Shown here: one piece after another, positions 57,067 to 64,000 of the stretch
Position numbering within the stretch: the stretch's first letter is position 1
Layout: the number at the start of each line of letters is the position of its first letter
Assembly: GCF_037976825.1 (NCBI RefSeq)
Contig: NZ_CP150269.1
Coordinates: forward strand, 1,997,501-2,061,500
Origin: Paenibacillus sp. FSL K6-1330
GTDB lineage: Bacteria > Bacillota > Bacilli > Paenibacillales > Paenibacillaceae
Length of the DNA stretch: 64,000 nucleotides
Direction: 5' to 3'
The notes under the pieces: generated by a model
Databases searched by the model: none
What the model was told of the DNA's origin: nothing
The model's input: only the letters and a program-made list of their open reading frames with translations
Position numbers and translations under genes: made by a program

Positions 57067-57558
57067 ATGGCGATGGCATGGGGACAGGGAGAACTCTTTC
57101 CAATAGCAAATGAAGCGGAGATCCAGCGCACAAAATTCCTGCTCGGAAAATATAAAGAGATGACATTGCTCATGCAGGATTTCGAAAAGTTTGAAGAAGA
57201 TCTAAAACAAGTGGCAATTGATGGCGAAGCTGCTCGCCGGATTGATCAGGAAGATCTTCATGCTGATAAGACGGCCAACGCTACGATTTTAATTGAAAAG
57301 CAGCGTTGGGTGTATCAACGGTATCAGTTCTACACACAGCAACTCAAGCGAGCGTTTGGATTGATTCAGGATGCCGAGGCAAAGAAAGCAGTCGATTACA
57401 GATACATGCAGGGGTACTCTTACAAAGAGACGTTGCTGTTCTTCAGACATGGTCTAAGTGACAGTACTATCCGTCGAAAGATATCTGAGGGTACCGAGAG
57501 CATGGCCAACAGTTTGAAGCTCATGGGTTTTTTCGAGCAAGATAACGCGGAGTTTTAA
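57067..57558 (+). CDS. ArpU-type phage late transcription regulator
   Basis: The 163-residue protein resembles the ArpU/phage late regulator family: a helical start and a C-terminal DNA-binding region (KAVDYRYMQGYSYKETLLFF and SDSTIRRKISEGTESMANS). Such proteins control late gene promoters in Gram-positive phages. Starts at 57067 or 57073 are both possible. The phased repeats at 57912 may be its target, by inference from position. Confidence 0.78.
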   Translation: MAMAWGQGELFPIANEAEIQRTKFLLGKYKEMTLLMQDFEKFEEDLKQVAIDGEAARRIDQEDLHADKTANATILIEKQRWVYQRYQFYTQQLKRAFGLIQDAEAKKAVDYRYMQGYSYKETLLFFRHGLSDSTIRRKISEGTESMANSLKLMGFFEQDNAEF

Positions 57559-57599
57559 CGTAGTAGACACTTTTAACACAGGAAGGGAGCGAATCAGAG

Positions 57600-57881
57600 A
57601 TGGAGGAAAAGTTTGATTGTCCTCGATGCGGGGAGCGGTTACATGATGATTGGTGTCGGGTATGCGGTCGGGAGATCAAGGATACAGATACGCTGAAAAG
57701 AGTGGTGGGGGAACATAGGGATCATGTAATTTTGCTCTATAAAGGCGAAAAAGGTGTGCGTGTAGATTTTGGAACGGCGAGAAGTAAAGAGGTTTCAACG
57801 ATTGAAGAAGCTCGAAAACTGATTGACTATCACCATAGCCCGGACAAGTGGAAAAATGACTCCTCTGAAGATGGCGATTAA
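57600..57881 (+). CDS. Zinc-ribbon phage protein
   Basis: The 93-residue protein starts EKFDCPRCGERLHDDWCRVCGRE, two CXXC pairs forming a zinc ribbon, followed by a soluble part with STIEEARKLIDYH. Its function is unknown. It is the last gene before the late control region. Confidence 0.6.
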   Translation: MEEKFDCPRCGERLHDDWCRVCGREIKDTDTLKRVVGEHRDHVILLYKGEKGVRVDFGTARSKEVSTIEEARKLIDYHHSPDKWKNDSSEDGD

Positions 57882-57911
57882 TAATACACAGTACGAACGT
57901 AAGGCGAATTT

Positions 57912-57989
57912 TGACACTAAAGTGAACACAACCTGAACGTAATTTGACTGTATGTTGAACACCACATGACGGTTTTCCCATGATAGTAT
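57912..57989 (+). promoter_or_regulatory. Six phased TGA(A)C repeats with a downstream extended -10 promoter
   Basis: TGA(A)C occurs at 57912, 57923, 57934, 57945, 57956 and 57967, each exactly 11 bp from the last, so all face one side of the DNA. An extended -10, TGATAGTAT (57981-57989), follows without a usable -35, as expected for an activator-dependent promoter. It lies 350 bp downstream of the ArpU-type gene and is the best candidate for the phage late promoter. Confidence 0.7.
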
Positions 57990-58005
57990 GTAAGCATAGA
58001 AAAAG

Positions 58006-58074
58006 GCGAGAATGACACGCACGGCTGCATGAATGCGGCAAATGACCGGGGCGTAACTCTTCTCGCTTTTTTTT
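58006..58074 (+). terminator. Terminator just downstream of the late promoter
   Basis: GCGAGAA (58006-58012) pairs with TTCTCGC (58060-58066), followed by eight T. An inner GCTGCAT/ATGCGGC stem (58024-58039) makes the element compact. A transcript from the promoter at 57984 would be about 75-80 nt unless it reads through. Confidence 0.85.
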
Positions 58075-58139
58075 CTATACATAATTAGGAAGGAAGTTCC
58101 GATATACAGGTTATAAACTGTTCTAAGGAGATGAATCAT

Positions 58140-59117
58140 TTGAGAGTTAGATTAAGTGTCATTATTATTGCGTTGATGTTAGTTTTAATTTCACTACCAT
58201 TAAACAATCAAGCCGAGGCCTACCCGGGAGGACTGCTTGAAGGGAAACAAATGGCTGCTTCTTCTAATGGGCTGAATGTCGATTGGTCCAATACTGTATC
58301 TGAAGCGACAGATGGTGATACAAATACATCTATTCCTCTTAAATACGATGGTGTCGGAGTAGCCTACTTACAGTATCGTTTTGAGAAGCCTACAGACATA
58401 ACAGGCTATCAACTTTTGCTAGATACCAAATCTTCAAAAACGCGCCTTCGCTTTTTCGGTGAGAACAACAAGTTGCTATATGATAATGCAAACTTGGTTC
58501 AGGATGGAACGAGAACTAATCTTAAAATTTCGGGGGCTTATGAAGTTTGGATCAACGCGAATCCTGGTCCTATTAACCTAAAAGAATTTGATTTATTCGG
58601 AGATTCTCCTCAGCAACCTAATCCTGAAAGTCCTCTTAATCTAACTGTGATCGGTCAAACCAGTTCAAGTGTTGATTTAACTTGGAACGCTGTTAATTCT
58701 CCAAACGTACAAGGATATTATGTCTATCTTGATGGAGTTCAAATGCCTGGAATTGTCACTACCAACAACTTTACTATCACTGGACTGACGCCTGGACAAA
58801 CCTATACGGCATATGTTACAGCCGCATACTCAAATAATATAGAATCGGGACCAAGCAATACAGTAACCATTACACTTGAAGAACCTGTTCCGGGCAATTC
58901 TATCTTAAAGATTTATTTAAATACTGGCTATGAAAGAGAGTACGACCTGTCAACAAGTCAAATCAGCGATTTTATTAATTGGTATGATAATCGGGCAAAT
59001 GGAATTGGAAAGAACTACTACCCATTCGTGAAAACCGTGAATGTTGGATCATTCAAGAAAATTACTCAGTATATTACCTTCGATAAAATTGTTACTTTTG
59101 ATGTGAACGAATATTAG
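58140..59117 (+). CDS. Secreted fibronectin-type-III-domain protein
   Basis: The 325-residue protein has a signal peptide (RLSVIIIALMLVLISLPL, cleavage near AEA), an N-terminal beta domain (about 30-155) like galactose-binding folds, a fibronectin III domain (about 165-250: SSSVDLTWNAVNSPNVQGYYVYLDG), and a C-terminal domain. The start is TTG 58140, nine bases after TAAGGAG; ATG 58131 leaves no spacing. It is AT-rich relative to neighbours and may be a lysogenic conversion gene or a virion fibre. Confidence 0.75.
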   Translation: MRVRLSVIIIALMLVLISLPLNNQAEAYPGGLLEGKQMAASSNGLNVDWSNTVSEATDGDTNTSIPLKYDGVGVAYLQYRFEKPTDITGYQLLLDTKSSKTRLRFFGENNKLLYDNANLVQDGTRTNLKISGAYEVWINANPGPINLKEFDLFGDSPQQPNPESPLNLTVIGQTSSSVDLTWNAVNSPNVQGYYVYLDGVQMPGIVTTNNFTITGLTPGQTYTAYVTAAYSNNIESGPSNTVTITLEEPVPGNSILKIYLNTGYEREYDLSTSQISDFINWYDNRANGIGKNYYPFVKTVNVGSFKKITQYITFDKIVTFDVNEY

Positions 59118-59124
59118 GGTATGG

Positions 59125-59147
59125 GCCGCTGTCTAACAGCGGCTTTT
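59125..59147 (+). terminator. Terminator after the FN3 gene
   Basis: GCCGCTG-TCTAA-CAGCGGC (59125-59143) followed by TTTT. Confidence 0.9.
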
Positions 59148-59219
59148 CGAATTAATGAGCATGATCTTGAAAAAGGGAAGTAATGAGGGGATAGTTAGTC
59201 TTATTCCGAATTAATTATG

Positions 59220-59416
59220 TTGACTCCATTTTTAACTCAACAGTAAAATGGTCTTGTTCTCCTCTCTGGTTACTAATTGCAGATGCTTTTAAAGCAAAGA
59301 GCGCAGCGTTTTGCTGCGGCCGGCACGGTCGCCAGTGCTCCAGCAAAACATTAAGCTTGTATGATATCTTCATATAAAATCCCGAAAGTCGTTCCCTTAG
59401 CAGGAGCGGCTTTTCT
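59220..59416 (+). ncRNA. Candidate small RNA between two secreted-protein genes
   Basis: In a 400-bp gene-free stretch a promoter TTGACT (59220-59225) / TAAAAT (59244-59249), 18 bp apart, is followed by a folded segment (GCAGC-GTTTT-GCTGC near 59302-59316) and by a 10-bp terminator stem (59386-59395 with 59403-59412) and TTCTT. The transcript would be about 160 nt and contains no ORF with a ribosome site that I can see. Confidence 0.45.
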
Positions 59417-59517
59417 TGATTTTCATATATTAGATTATTGACTAATATATACCAATGTTATATATTTGATTTGAATCCAATATATTCCTATTTAATAGGA
59501 GAAAGCAGGCGATTTTA

Positions 59518-59994
59518 ATGAGAAAAAAGGCAATCTTTGCAATTCTTGGACTAGCTTTAGCGACAACACCTATGACAGCTTTTGCTTCCTCGAACGAAGC
59601 TGTGCTAGAACCTACAAGCACAATAAAGCCTTCATTATTTGACAATACTATTGTTACACCTTTTCAGATTGACCAGGAGTTTTCTATTAACTTTAATGGT
59701 GGCTCCAATGTACAAAGACAATTCACAATTAATCCTGGGTATGGCCATCTTAAAGTTTTCTTTATGAATAATAGTAGTTACCCCGTGACAGTGTCTATAG
59801 TGCACAAAAGTTCAGGTTTAATCTATCTGAATAGAGATATTCCAAAAAACGATACTCTTGATTGGAGAAGTTTCAATGAGGGTTATCCTCAAGGAATGAG
59901 AACTGGAGAGTATGATGTTACATACAAAGGTAACTCGAATGATGTTAATGGAGTAGCATATTTTAAAATGGGTTCATCTTTAGGTGATTTTTGA
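59518..59994 (+). CDS. Secreted protein of unknown function
   Basis: The 158-residue protein has a signal peptide (MRKKAIFAILGLALATTPM, cleavage near AFA) and a beta-rich mature part of 130 residues (HLKVFFMNNSSYPVTVSIV). AGGAGAAAG precedes the ATG. It is AT-rich and stands alone. It resembles small exported Firmicute proteins, but I cannot assign it. Confidence 0.65.
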   Translation: MRKKAIFAILGLALATTPMTAFASSNEAVLEPTSTIKPSLFDNTIVTPFQIDQEFSINFNGGSNVQRQFTINPGYGHLKVFFMNNSSYPVTVSIVHKSSGLIYLNRDIPKNDTLDWRSFNEGYPQGMRTGEYDVTYKGNSNDVNGVAYFKMGSSLGDF

Positions 59995-60029
59995 TTTTAA
60001 TCGACTGAAGTTCATACTTAATCTCAAAG

Positions 60030-60054
60030 AGCTCCCGAGGAATTATCGGGAGCT
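60030..60054 (+). terminator. Hairpin after the secreted protein gene
   Basis: AGCTCCCGA (60030-60038) pairs with TCGGGAGCT (60046-60054), followed by ATTC, so the T-run is weak. Confidence 0.6.
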
Positions 60055-60137
60055 ATTCACATTTAATTTAGCAGCACTGATAACAGTTCTTTTTTATTTC
60101 CGAAAAGGTGAGTGGTGTTGGTAAGAAGAATAAGCTC

Positions 60138-60260
60138 ATGAAGTCTACAAGAAGACCGCAGCAGCCGGAGAAGTGCAAAGGCTGCATGTGGGGCGTATGG
60201 ACCGGCACGAAACAGTTTTGTGGAAGACGCCCTTGTGTGAAGAAGGGAAATACTTCCTGA
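60138..60260 (+). CDS. Small cysteine-rich phage protein (40 aa)
   Basis: An overlooked ORF with ATG 60138 (or GTG 60108 in frame) ending TGA at 60260. The product is QQPEKCKGCMWGVWTG then FCGRRPCVK: two cysteine pairs, suggesting a small metal-binding knuckle like short proteins seen in other Firmicute phages. The ribosome site is weak. Confidence 0.55.
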   Translation: MKSTRRPQQPEKCKGCMWGVWTGTKQFCGRRPCVKKGNTS

Positions 60261-60292
60261 TGTCGAAATATGACAACGGGAGAGGTGAGTAA

Positions 60293-61030
60293 ATGACAGC
60301 AATTATTGGTTTTACAACAGGATTATTTTCAATCATTCTAACTGATAACCGAATAAATTGGGGCATGGAACAAGAGTACGGTTATGAGGATGGTCAGGAA
60401 AAGTTATTCAATATTCCTGAAATGGGGTGGGCTGGAGGAGCAGGGCTCTCTTTGTTTATCAATGATTTCAAAAAGTCATTAGCAGAAGAAAAAGTAAGTG
60501 AGGTTCAGAATATAATAGATATATTTAAGAATTCTGTTGATTATTCAAAAAATGAGGCACCTGAATATTCAGAGGTAATAGATGAAAGCGTAGCAATTGC
60601 TTCATGGATCGGAGCAACAGAAGCTATGGATAAAATACTTTTCAGAGTAGGTGTTCTGTCTAAAAAACATTTTGGTAATCAAATGGGTTTATTAAATGAA
60701 AATGAGATTTTTGTTGTATACCCTCCTGAGTACCTTCGTTCCATTGAAAAGGTAAGGGAACTTGAAGAAAGATATAAGTTAAAAATTGAGCATGATTTTG
60801 ACTTAAGTGAGATTCTTATACGAATGCTTCACATTTTTAATGAGATTTCACAAAACTCGAAATTTGTAAGTACTACATGCGATGTAGGTTTACAATTCAT
60901 GGCAGAGGAAGGATTAATTAAAGCAAAAATATCTGGAGAAATAACGAAACTAATTAATAAACTAGAAAATGGTGATGTAAGTAGTTGTATTGAAATTATT
61001 AACGTTATTGGTCCCAAAATCAGCAACTAA
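60293..61030 (+). CDS. Proteasome-fold (Ntn hydrolase-like) protein
   Basis: The 245-residue protein starts Met-Thr, so removal of Met would expose Thr1. In that numbering Asp17 (in TDNR) and Lys36 (in EKLFNIP) fall where the catalytic Thr1, Asp17 and Lys33 of proteasome beta subunits and HslV lie, followed by a WAGGAG glycine turn as in the proteasome fold. No prosegment is present. HslU-type ATPase genes are not adjacent. GAGAGGTGAG precedes the ATG. This is an AT-rich accessory gene of the prophage. The fold call rests on the residue pattern alone. Confidence 0.55.
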   Translation: MTAIIGFTTGLFSIILTDNRINWGMEQEYGYEDGQEKLFNIPEMGWAGGAGLSLFINDFKKSLAEEKVSEVQNIIDIFKNSVDYSKNEAPEYSEVIDESVAIASWIGATEAMDKILFRVGVLSKKHFGNQMGLLNENEIFVVYPPEYLRSIEKVRELEERYKLKIEHDFDLSEILIRMLHIFNEISQNSKFVSTTCDVGLQFMAEEGLIKAKISGEITKLINKLENGDVSSCIEIINVIGPKISN

Positions 61031-61135
61031 TAAAAGTTCTTTTTGGAGGATTAAACATCGAAATTTAAGCTGTTTTAAGGTGTGGGCAATGGATTGTGGA
61101 CGAATAGAGGGACAGGACAGGAAAACAGCAGAGAA

Positions 61136-61166
61136 GGGGCAACGCGTTGGCGTGTGCCCCTGTTTT
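61136..61166 (+). terminator. Terminator after the proteasome-fold gene
   Basis: GGGGCAACGC (61136-61145) pairs with GCGTGTGCCCC (61150-61160, one bulge), followed by TGTTTTG. Confidence 0.7.
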
Positions 61167-61206
61167 GCATGCACGTATATGGGAAACCAACTCAACACAA
61201 AAATGG

Positions 61207-61614
61207 CTAATTAGATGAGTATTTTGTTTGAAAAGGTGTTAAGAAGAAGTTGTCTGAAATAGCATCTGCGCTTATATCTAGATCTCGAGATATACATTTA
61301 AAGAGTTCCAATAACTTCGCTTCAATTTTGGCAGTTTCTCTATGAGTAGAGGTGACTGTTTCATGAAAGTTTTTCAGTGCACTAATAACTTCTTTAGATT
61401 CATAAAAAACAACAAAGAGAGAGTTTAAAGCTTCTGCGAATTCTTTTGAATAGATATTGTATCTGTAACCCATTAATTTTCGAAATACGTCGAGTTTTAT
61501 TTTTCGAGCTTCATTTTTCTTGTAAATCCATGTTGAGATAAAAACTGCTACCGAACCAGATAATATTGCAGATGCTAGTCCTATTAATAATTTTTCTAAG
61601 AAATCTTGATTCAA
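61207..61614 (-). CDS. DUF6680-like membrane-anchored protein on the opposite strand
   Basis: The 135-residue protein has one N-terminal membrane segment (LIGLASAILSGSVAVFISTW, about 10-30) and a cytoplasmic helical domain with FRKLMGYRYNIYSKEFAEAL, matching DUF6680-type proteins. The start is TTG 61614 after AGAGGAG. It is AT-rich and opposite to its neighbours. Its function is unknown. Confidence 0.6.
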   Translation of the reverse strand: MNQDFLEKLLIGLASAILSGSVAVFISTWIYKKNEARKIKLDVFRKLMGYRYNIYSKEFAEALNSLFVVFYESKEVISALKNFHETVTSTHRETAKIEAKLLELFKCISRDLDISADAISDNFFLTPFQTKYSSN

Positions 61615-61705
61615 TACAATCTCCTCTTTTCCGTCTGATAATTATAAAACAATTATACTTAAGTGCATAAAAGTGGTACATATAAAAAGTTAGGAGGGAA
61701 ATGAC

Positions 61706-63013
61706 GTGGACATCAGAGTAATATCAATCGATCAAATCAATGCAGCAGCTTATAACCCAAGAGAGGATTTACAGCCCGGAGATCCGGACTATGAAAAGCT
61801 CAAGCAGTCGATCACAACTTTCGGCTATGTAGAACCGATAGTTTGGAATGAGAGGACAGGCAACATGGTCGGTGGGCATCAGCGTTATAAGATCATGGTC
61901 CATGAACAAGGACATACGGAGTTGGCCGTCAGTGTCGTTGACCTGGACGATCAGCAGGAACGGCTTCTGAACATTGCGTTGAACAAGGTATCCGGTCGTT
62001 GGGATGAAGAAGCGTTGACCAGGCTGTTGGCTGATCTGCAAATAAGCGGGGCCGATATGGCGTTATCAGGTTTTGACGAGGAAGAGATCAGTGACCTGGT
62101 GGCTGAGTTCGGCATTGTACCAGATACGGAGATTGAGGATCCGGTTGTGGAGGATGACTTCGACGTTCAAGGGGCACTTGATGACATCCGGGAGCCGGAG
62201 ACGCAACGGGGAGATATTTGGCAACTTGGTCCTCACCGATTGATGTGTGGTGATTCAACCAGCAATGAGGATGTAAGCTGCTTGATGGATGGTCAACTGG
62301 CAGCACTGGTTGTGACAGACCCACCATATAACGTGGCCGTTGAAAGTGACTCTTCCCGTCTGGCCGCTGACGGCCGGGAGACAATAGTGAACGACAACAT
62401 GCCCGCAGAGGAATTTGCGGGCTTTTTGCATTCCGTATTTGAGAGGTATGCCGAACATATGGGGCCGACGGCCGCGATATACGTCTTTCATCCATCTTCT
62501 TACCAGCGACAGTTCGAGGAAGCCATGAACGCAGCAGGCATTGTCATCCGGAGTCAATGCGTATGGGTGAAGAACGCGGCTTCATTCGGCTGGTCGCAGT
62601 ACCGCTGGCAGCATGAGCCGGTATTCTACGCTCATATAAAAGGAAAGGCCCCAGCTTGGTACGGCGACCGCCGACAGACCACGGTATGGCGCGCTGGTCT
62701 CCCTTTGGAGGAACCTGAACCATCCACGGTCTGGGAAGTGTCCCGTGGTGATGTCGGCAAGTACGTTCATCCGACACAAAAGCCGCTGGAACTGCTGGCC
62801 ATACCAATCAAGAACAGCAGTCGTCCAGGTAACACCGTGGTCGATCTCTTTGGAGGCAGCGGATCCACTTTGATGACCTGTGATCAACTTGATCGGCCCT
62901 GCCGGACCATGGAGATTGATCCAAAATTCTGCGACGTCATCAAACGACGATACCAGGAGGCAACCGGCATTGAACCTGTTCTTATCCATCGTGTTGTTAC
63001 CACAACACAATAA
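61706..63013 (+). CDS. ParB-domain-DNA methyltransferase fusion
   Basis: The 435-residue protein has an N-terminal ParB/Srx-like domain (about 1-125: YNPREDL, MVGGHQRY) and a C-terminal N6/N4 methyltransferase with DPPYNV (motif IV, near 205) and DLFGGSGST (motif I, near 375), the order of beta-class enzymes. Phage methyltransferases of this type protect phage DNA from host restriction; the target site cannot be read here. The start is GTG after GGAGGG. Confidence 0.85.
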   Translation: MDIRVISIDQINAAAYNPREDLQPGDPDYEKLKQSITTFGYVEPIVWNERTGNMVGGHQRYKIMVHEQGHTELAVSVVDLDDQQERLLNIALNKVSGRWDEEALTRLLADLQISGADMALSGFDEEEISDLVAEFGIVPDTEIEDPVVEDDFDVQGALDDIREPETQRGDIWQLGPHRLMCGDSTSNEDVSCLMDGQLAALVVTDPPYNVAVESDSSRLAADGRETIVNDNMPAEEFAGFLHSVFERYAEHMGPTAAIYVFHPSSYQRQFEEAMNAAGIVIRSQCVWVKNAASFGWSQYRWQHEPVFYAHIKGKAPAWYGDRRQTTVWRAGLPLEEPEPSTVWEVSRGDVGKYVHPTQKPLELLAIPIKNSSRPGNTVVDLFGGSGSTLMTCDQLDRPCRTMEIDPKFCDVIKRRYQEATGIEPVLIHRVVTTTQ

Positions 63014-63016
63014 AAA

Positions 63017-63111
63017 GGAGGACGCTGTAACGTCCTCCCCTTGATCCAGGGTATCCCCCGGCTGAGATAGCGGCCCGCCGCGCGCGGCATTTTGCAGACA
63101 TCCGCTATCTC
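63017..63111. repeat. Nested inverted repeats upstream of the next phage gene
   Basis: GGAGGACG-CTGTAA-CGTCCTCC (63017-63038) is followed by a 10-bp perfect stem GAGATAGCGG (63064-63073) / CCGCTATCTC (63102-63111) that encloses the palindrome GCCGCGCGCGGC (63077-63088). Neither has a T-run. It may be a terminator, a regulatory site or a packaging site. Confidence 0.5.
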
Positions 63112-63147
63112 GCATTCCATCATAACGGAAAGCCGAGGGGAACGACA

Positions 63148-63363
63148 ATGGGAACACCTGAGAATAAAGAATTGCTTATGCAGCATGAGCTTCAAGTCAT
63201 GGAAGGTATCCTCGAGAGCAAGGAACAATACCGGAAGATCGTCAAGGCTGGAATAGCCAAGTGGGTGAAGGATTTTCAGGAAGGTCGGATTGAGATCAAG
63301 ACGGTGGATGATCTGAAAAAGCTCATTGAGATTGATATCGAGCTGCAGAAGGATGAATTATGA
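63148..63363 (+). CDS. Hypothetical helical phage protein
   Basis: A 71-residue acidic helical protein (HELQVMEGILESKEQYRKIV) with CCGAGGGG before the ATG. It could belong to the packaging module, but I do not recognise it. Its end overlaps the next, convergent ORF by 6 bp. Confidence 0.5.
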   Translation: MGTPENKELLMQHELQVMEGILESKEQYRKIVKAGIAKWVKDFQEGRIEIKTVDDLKKLIEIDIELQKDEL

Positions 63364-63987
63364 TGTTTTCCTTTCTTGTTCAATCTGTTCAACGATGAGA
63401 CAATGCCTTTTAATCTGACTTTCTTTAAGTGTGTCTAACAGCGTGAAAGATAAAGCGAAAATAAAAATTGAAAGACAAATGAATGATAAACTACCTATTG
63501 ACTCTAATCCAGTTTGTAATGTTTGTAATATTTTTTCGATATTTGCTGTCCAACCGAAATAATCTGCTTCTTTTAATGCTGTATTTCTTTCTTCAAATCC
63601 TAACAAGGCAATAGAGATCGTAACAGTTACGGTCACTAAAGTTACGGAAATAGTTACTACAAGTTTTATCAGCAATTCTATTGAATTATTTAGATATGAG
63701 TTTTTTGAATTTCTTTCCTTCAAGTGTAGCTTTGCGAGCATAAATTCAAATGGTTTTAGCTCTTTGTACAAAAAGTATAAATCCCTTGTTTTCGTATAAG
63801 TTGTGATAACACCATCTTCCGAGTCCCTAAATAAAAAAAATGAATCAATGGCATTAGAAGAAAATAAAAACTTGAAATAGTTAATTTCTCTAAATGGCTT
63901 GTTTAGCGTGACCGTGAGAAAAGAATAGTAAAGATAACATGAAAGTAGCAAGATAAACGCTATTGCTATCAATATTAGATAAATCAA
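63358..63987 (-). CDS. Hypothetical membrane protein, start near the window edge
   Basis: A 209-residue (or longer) AT-rich gene on the minus strand. The product has an N-terminal helix, two close helices (LLIKLVVTISVTLVTVTVTI) and a C-terminal one (LSFICLSIFIFALSF). TTG 63987 is the first start seen, but no ribosome site is visible and the frame stays open to the window end, so it may begin further right. It is another lone opposite-strand membrane gene. Confidence 0.5.
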   Translation of the reverse strand: MIYLILIAIAFILLLSCYLYYSFLTVTLNKPFREINYFKFLFSSNAIDSFFLFRDSEDGVITTYTKTRDLYFLYKELKPFEFMLAKLHLKERNSKNSYLNNSIELLIKLVVTISVTLVTVTVTISIALLGFEERNTALKEADYFGWTANIEKILQTLQTGLESIGSLSFICLSIFIFALSFTLLDTLKESQIKRHCLIVEQIEQERKTS

Positions 63988-64000
63988 AATAGTCCGACCT

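Larger units (their letters stand above)
40460..64000. mobile_element. Prophage (left part; right end beyond the window)
   Basis: From the tyrosine integrase to the window end, genes are phage-like: ImmA-like peptidase, CI- and Cro-like regulators with operators, recombination and replication modules, RuvC-like resolvase, ArpU-type regulator, methyltransferase and accessory genes. Virion structural genes are not yet reached, and the right attachment site is out of view. Most genes before 56530 overlap or nearly touch, as in phage early operons. The module order (initiator-loader-DnaB) is like Bacillus phage SPP1. The left boundary, between 40380 and 40490, is approximate. Confidence 0.92.

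Noticed and set aside
60990..61214. 74-codon ORF after the proteasome-fold gene
   Set aside because: It starts inside that gene without a ribosome site and its codons cover a terminator hairpin.

Overview
The window is Gram-positive, endospore-forming Firmicute DNA, most likely a Paenibacillus or close relative. Evidence: sporulation genes (bofC, a spoIID-type gene, spoVB), the Bacillales order ruvC-ruvA-ruvB...queA-tgt-yajC...spoVB...comN-secDF...recJ-apt-relA-dtd-hisS-aspS, a T-box in front of hisS, and CymR almost identical in plan to that of Bacillus. Species-level placement is inference.

Layout. (1) 1-1840: the 3' end of an rRNA operon (partial 23S, complete 5S) followed by 11 tRNA genes (Asn, Ser, Glu, Val, fMet, Asp, Lys, Gly, Arg, Leu, Pro) and a strong terminator; two of the spacers hold unusual folded elements. 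(2) 1935-40380: chromosomal housekeeping genes. They cover Holliday-junction processing (ruvCAB), queuosine synthesis (queA, tgt), Sec accessory proteins (yajC, secD, secF), sporulation, DNA repair (recJ, rarA), purine/pyrimidine salvage (apt, uraA), the stringent response (relA), aminoacyl-tRNA synthetases under T-box control (hisS-aspS), tRNA modification (tcdA, mnmA), an RNA-polymerase-recycling helicase (helD-like), anaerobic ribonucleotide reductase (nrdDG) behind a tandem NrdR box, and the cysteine regulator cymR. (3) About 40460-64000: the left part of a prophage inserted just after cymR. It runs past the window end, so the right attachment site and most virion genes are not seen.

The prophage is laid out as follows. 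Leftward: integrase, ImmA-like peptidase, a previously overlooked 51-codon ORF, and a CI-like repressor. Then a switch region with four palindromic operators. Rightward: Cro-like protein, small early genes, a four-hairpin intergenic RNA, a recombination module (conserved phage protein, SbcD-like nuclease, SbcC-like ATPase), an SPP1-style replication module (initiator with iterons inside its own gene, G39P-type helicase loader, DnaB-type helicase), a run of tiny overlapping genes, a RuvC-like resolvase, an ArpU-type late regulator, and a probable late-control region. After that come accessory genes (two secreted proteins, a proteasome-fold protein, membrane proteins on the opposite strand) and a ParB-methyltransferase fusion.

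The observations most worth following are: six TGA(A)C half-sites spaced exactly 11 bp apart just upstream of an extended -10 and a terminator (57912-58074); the predicted single-gene proteasome-type Ntn hydrolase in a phage (60293-61030); five iterons inside the initiator gene, one of which is out of reading frame with the others (52204-52361); the contiguous four-hairpin RNA (45152-45260); and a candidate small RNA (59220-59416).
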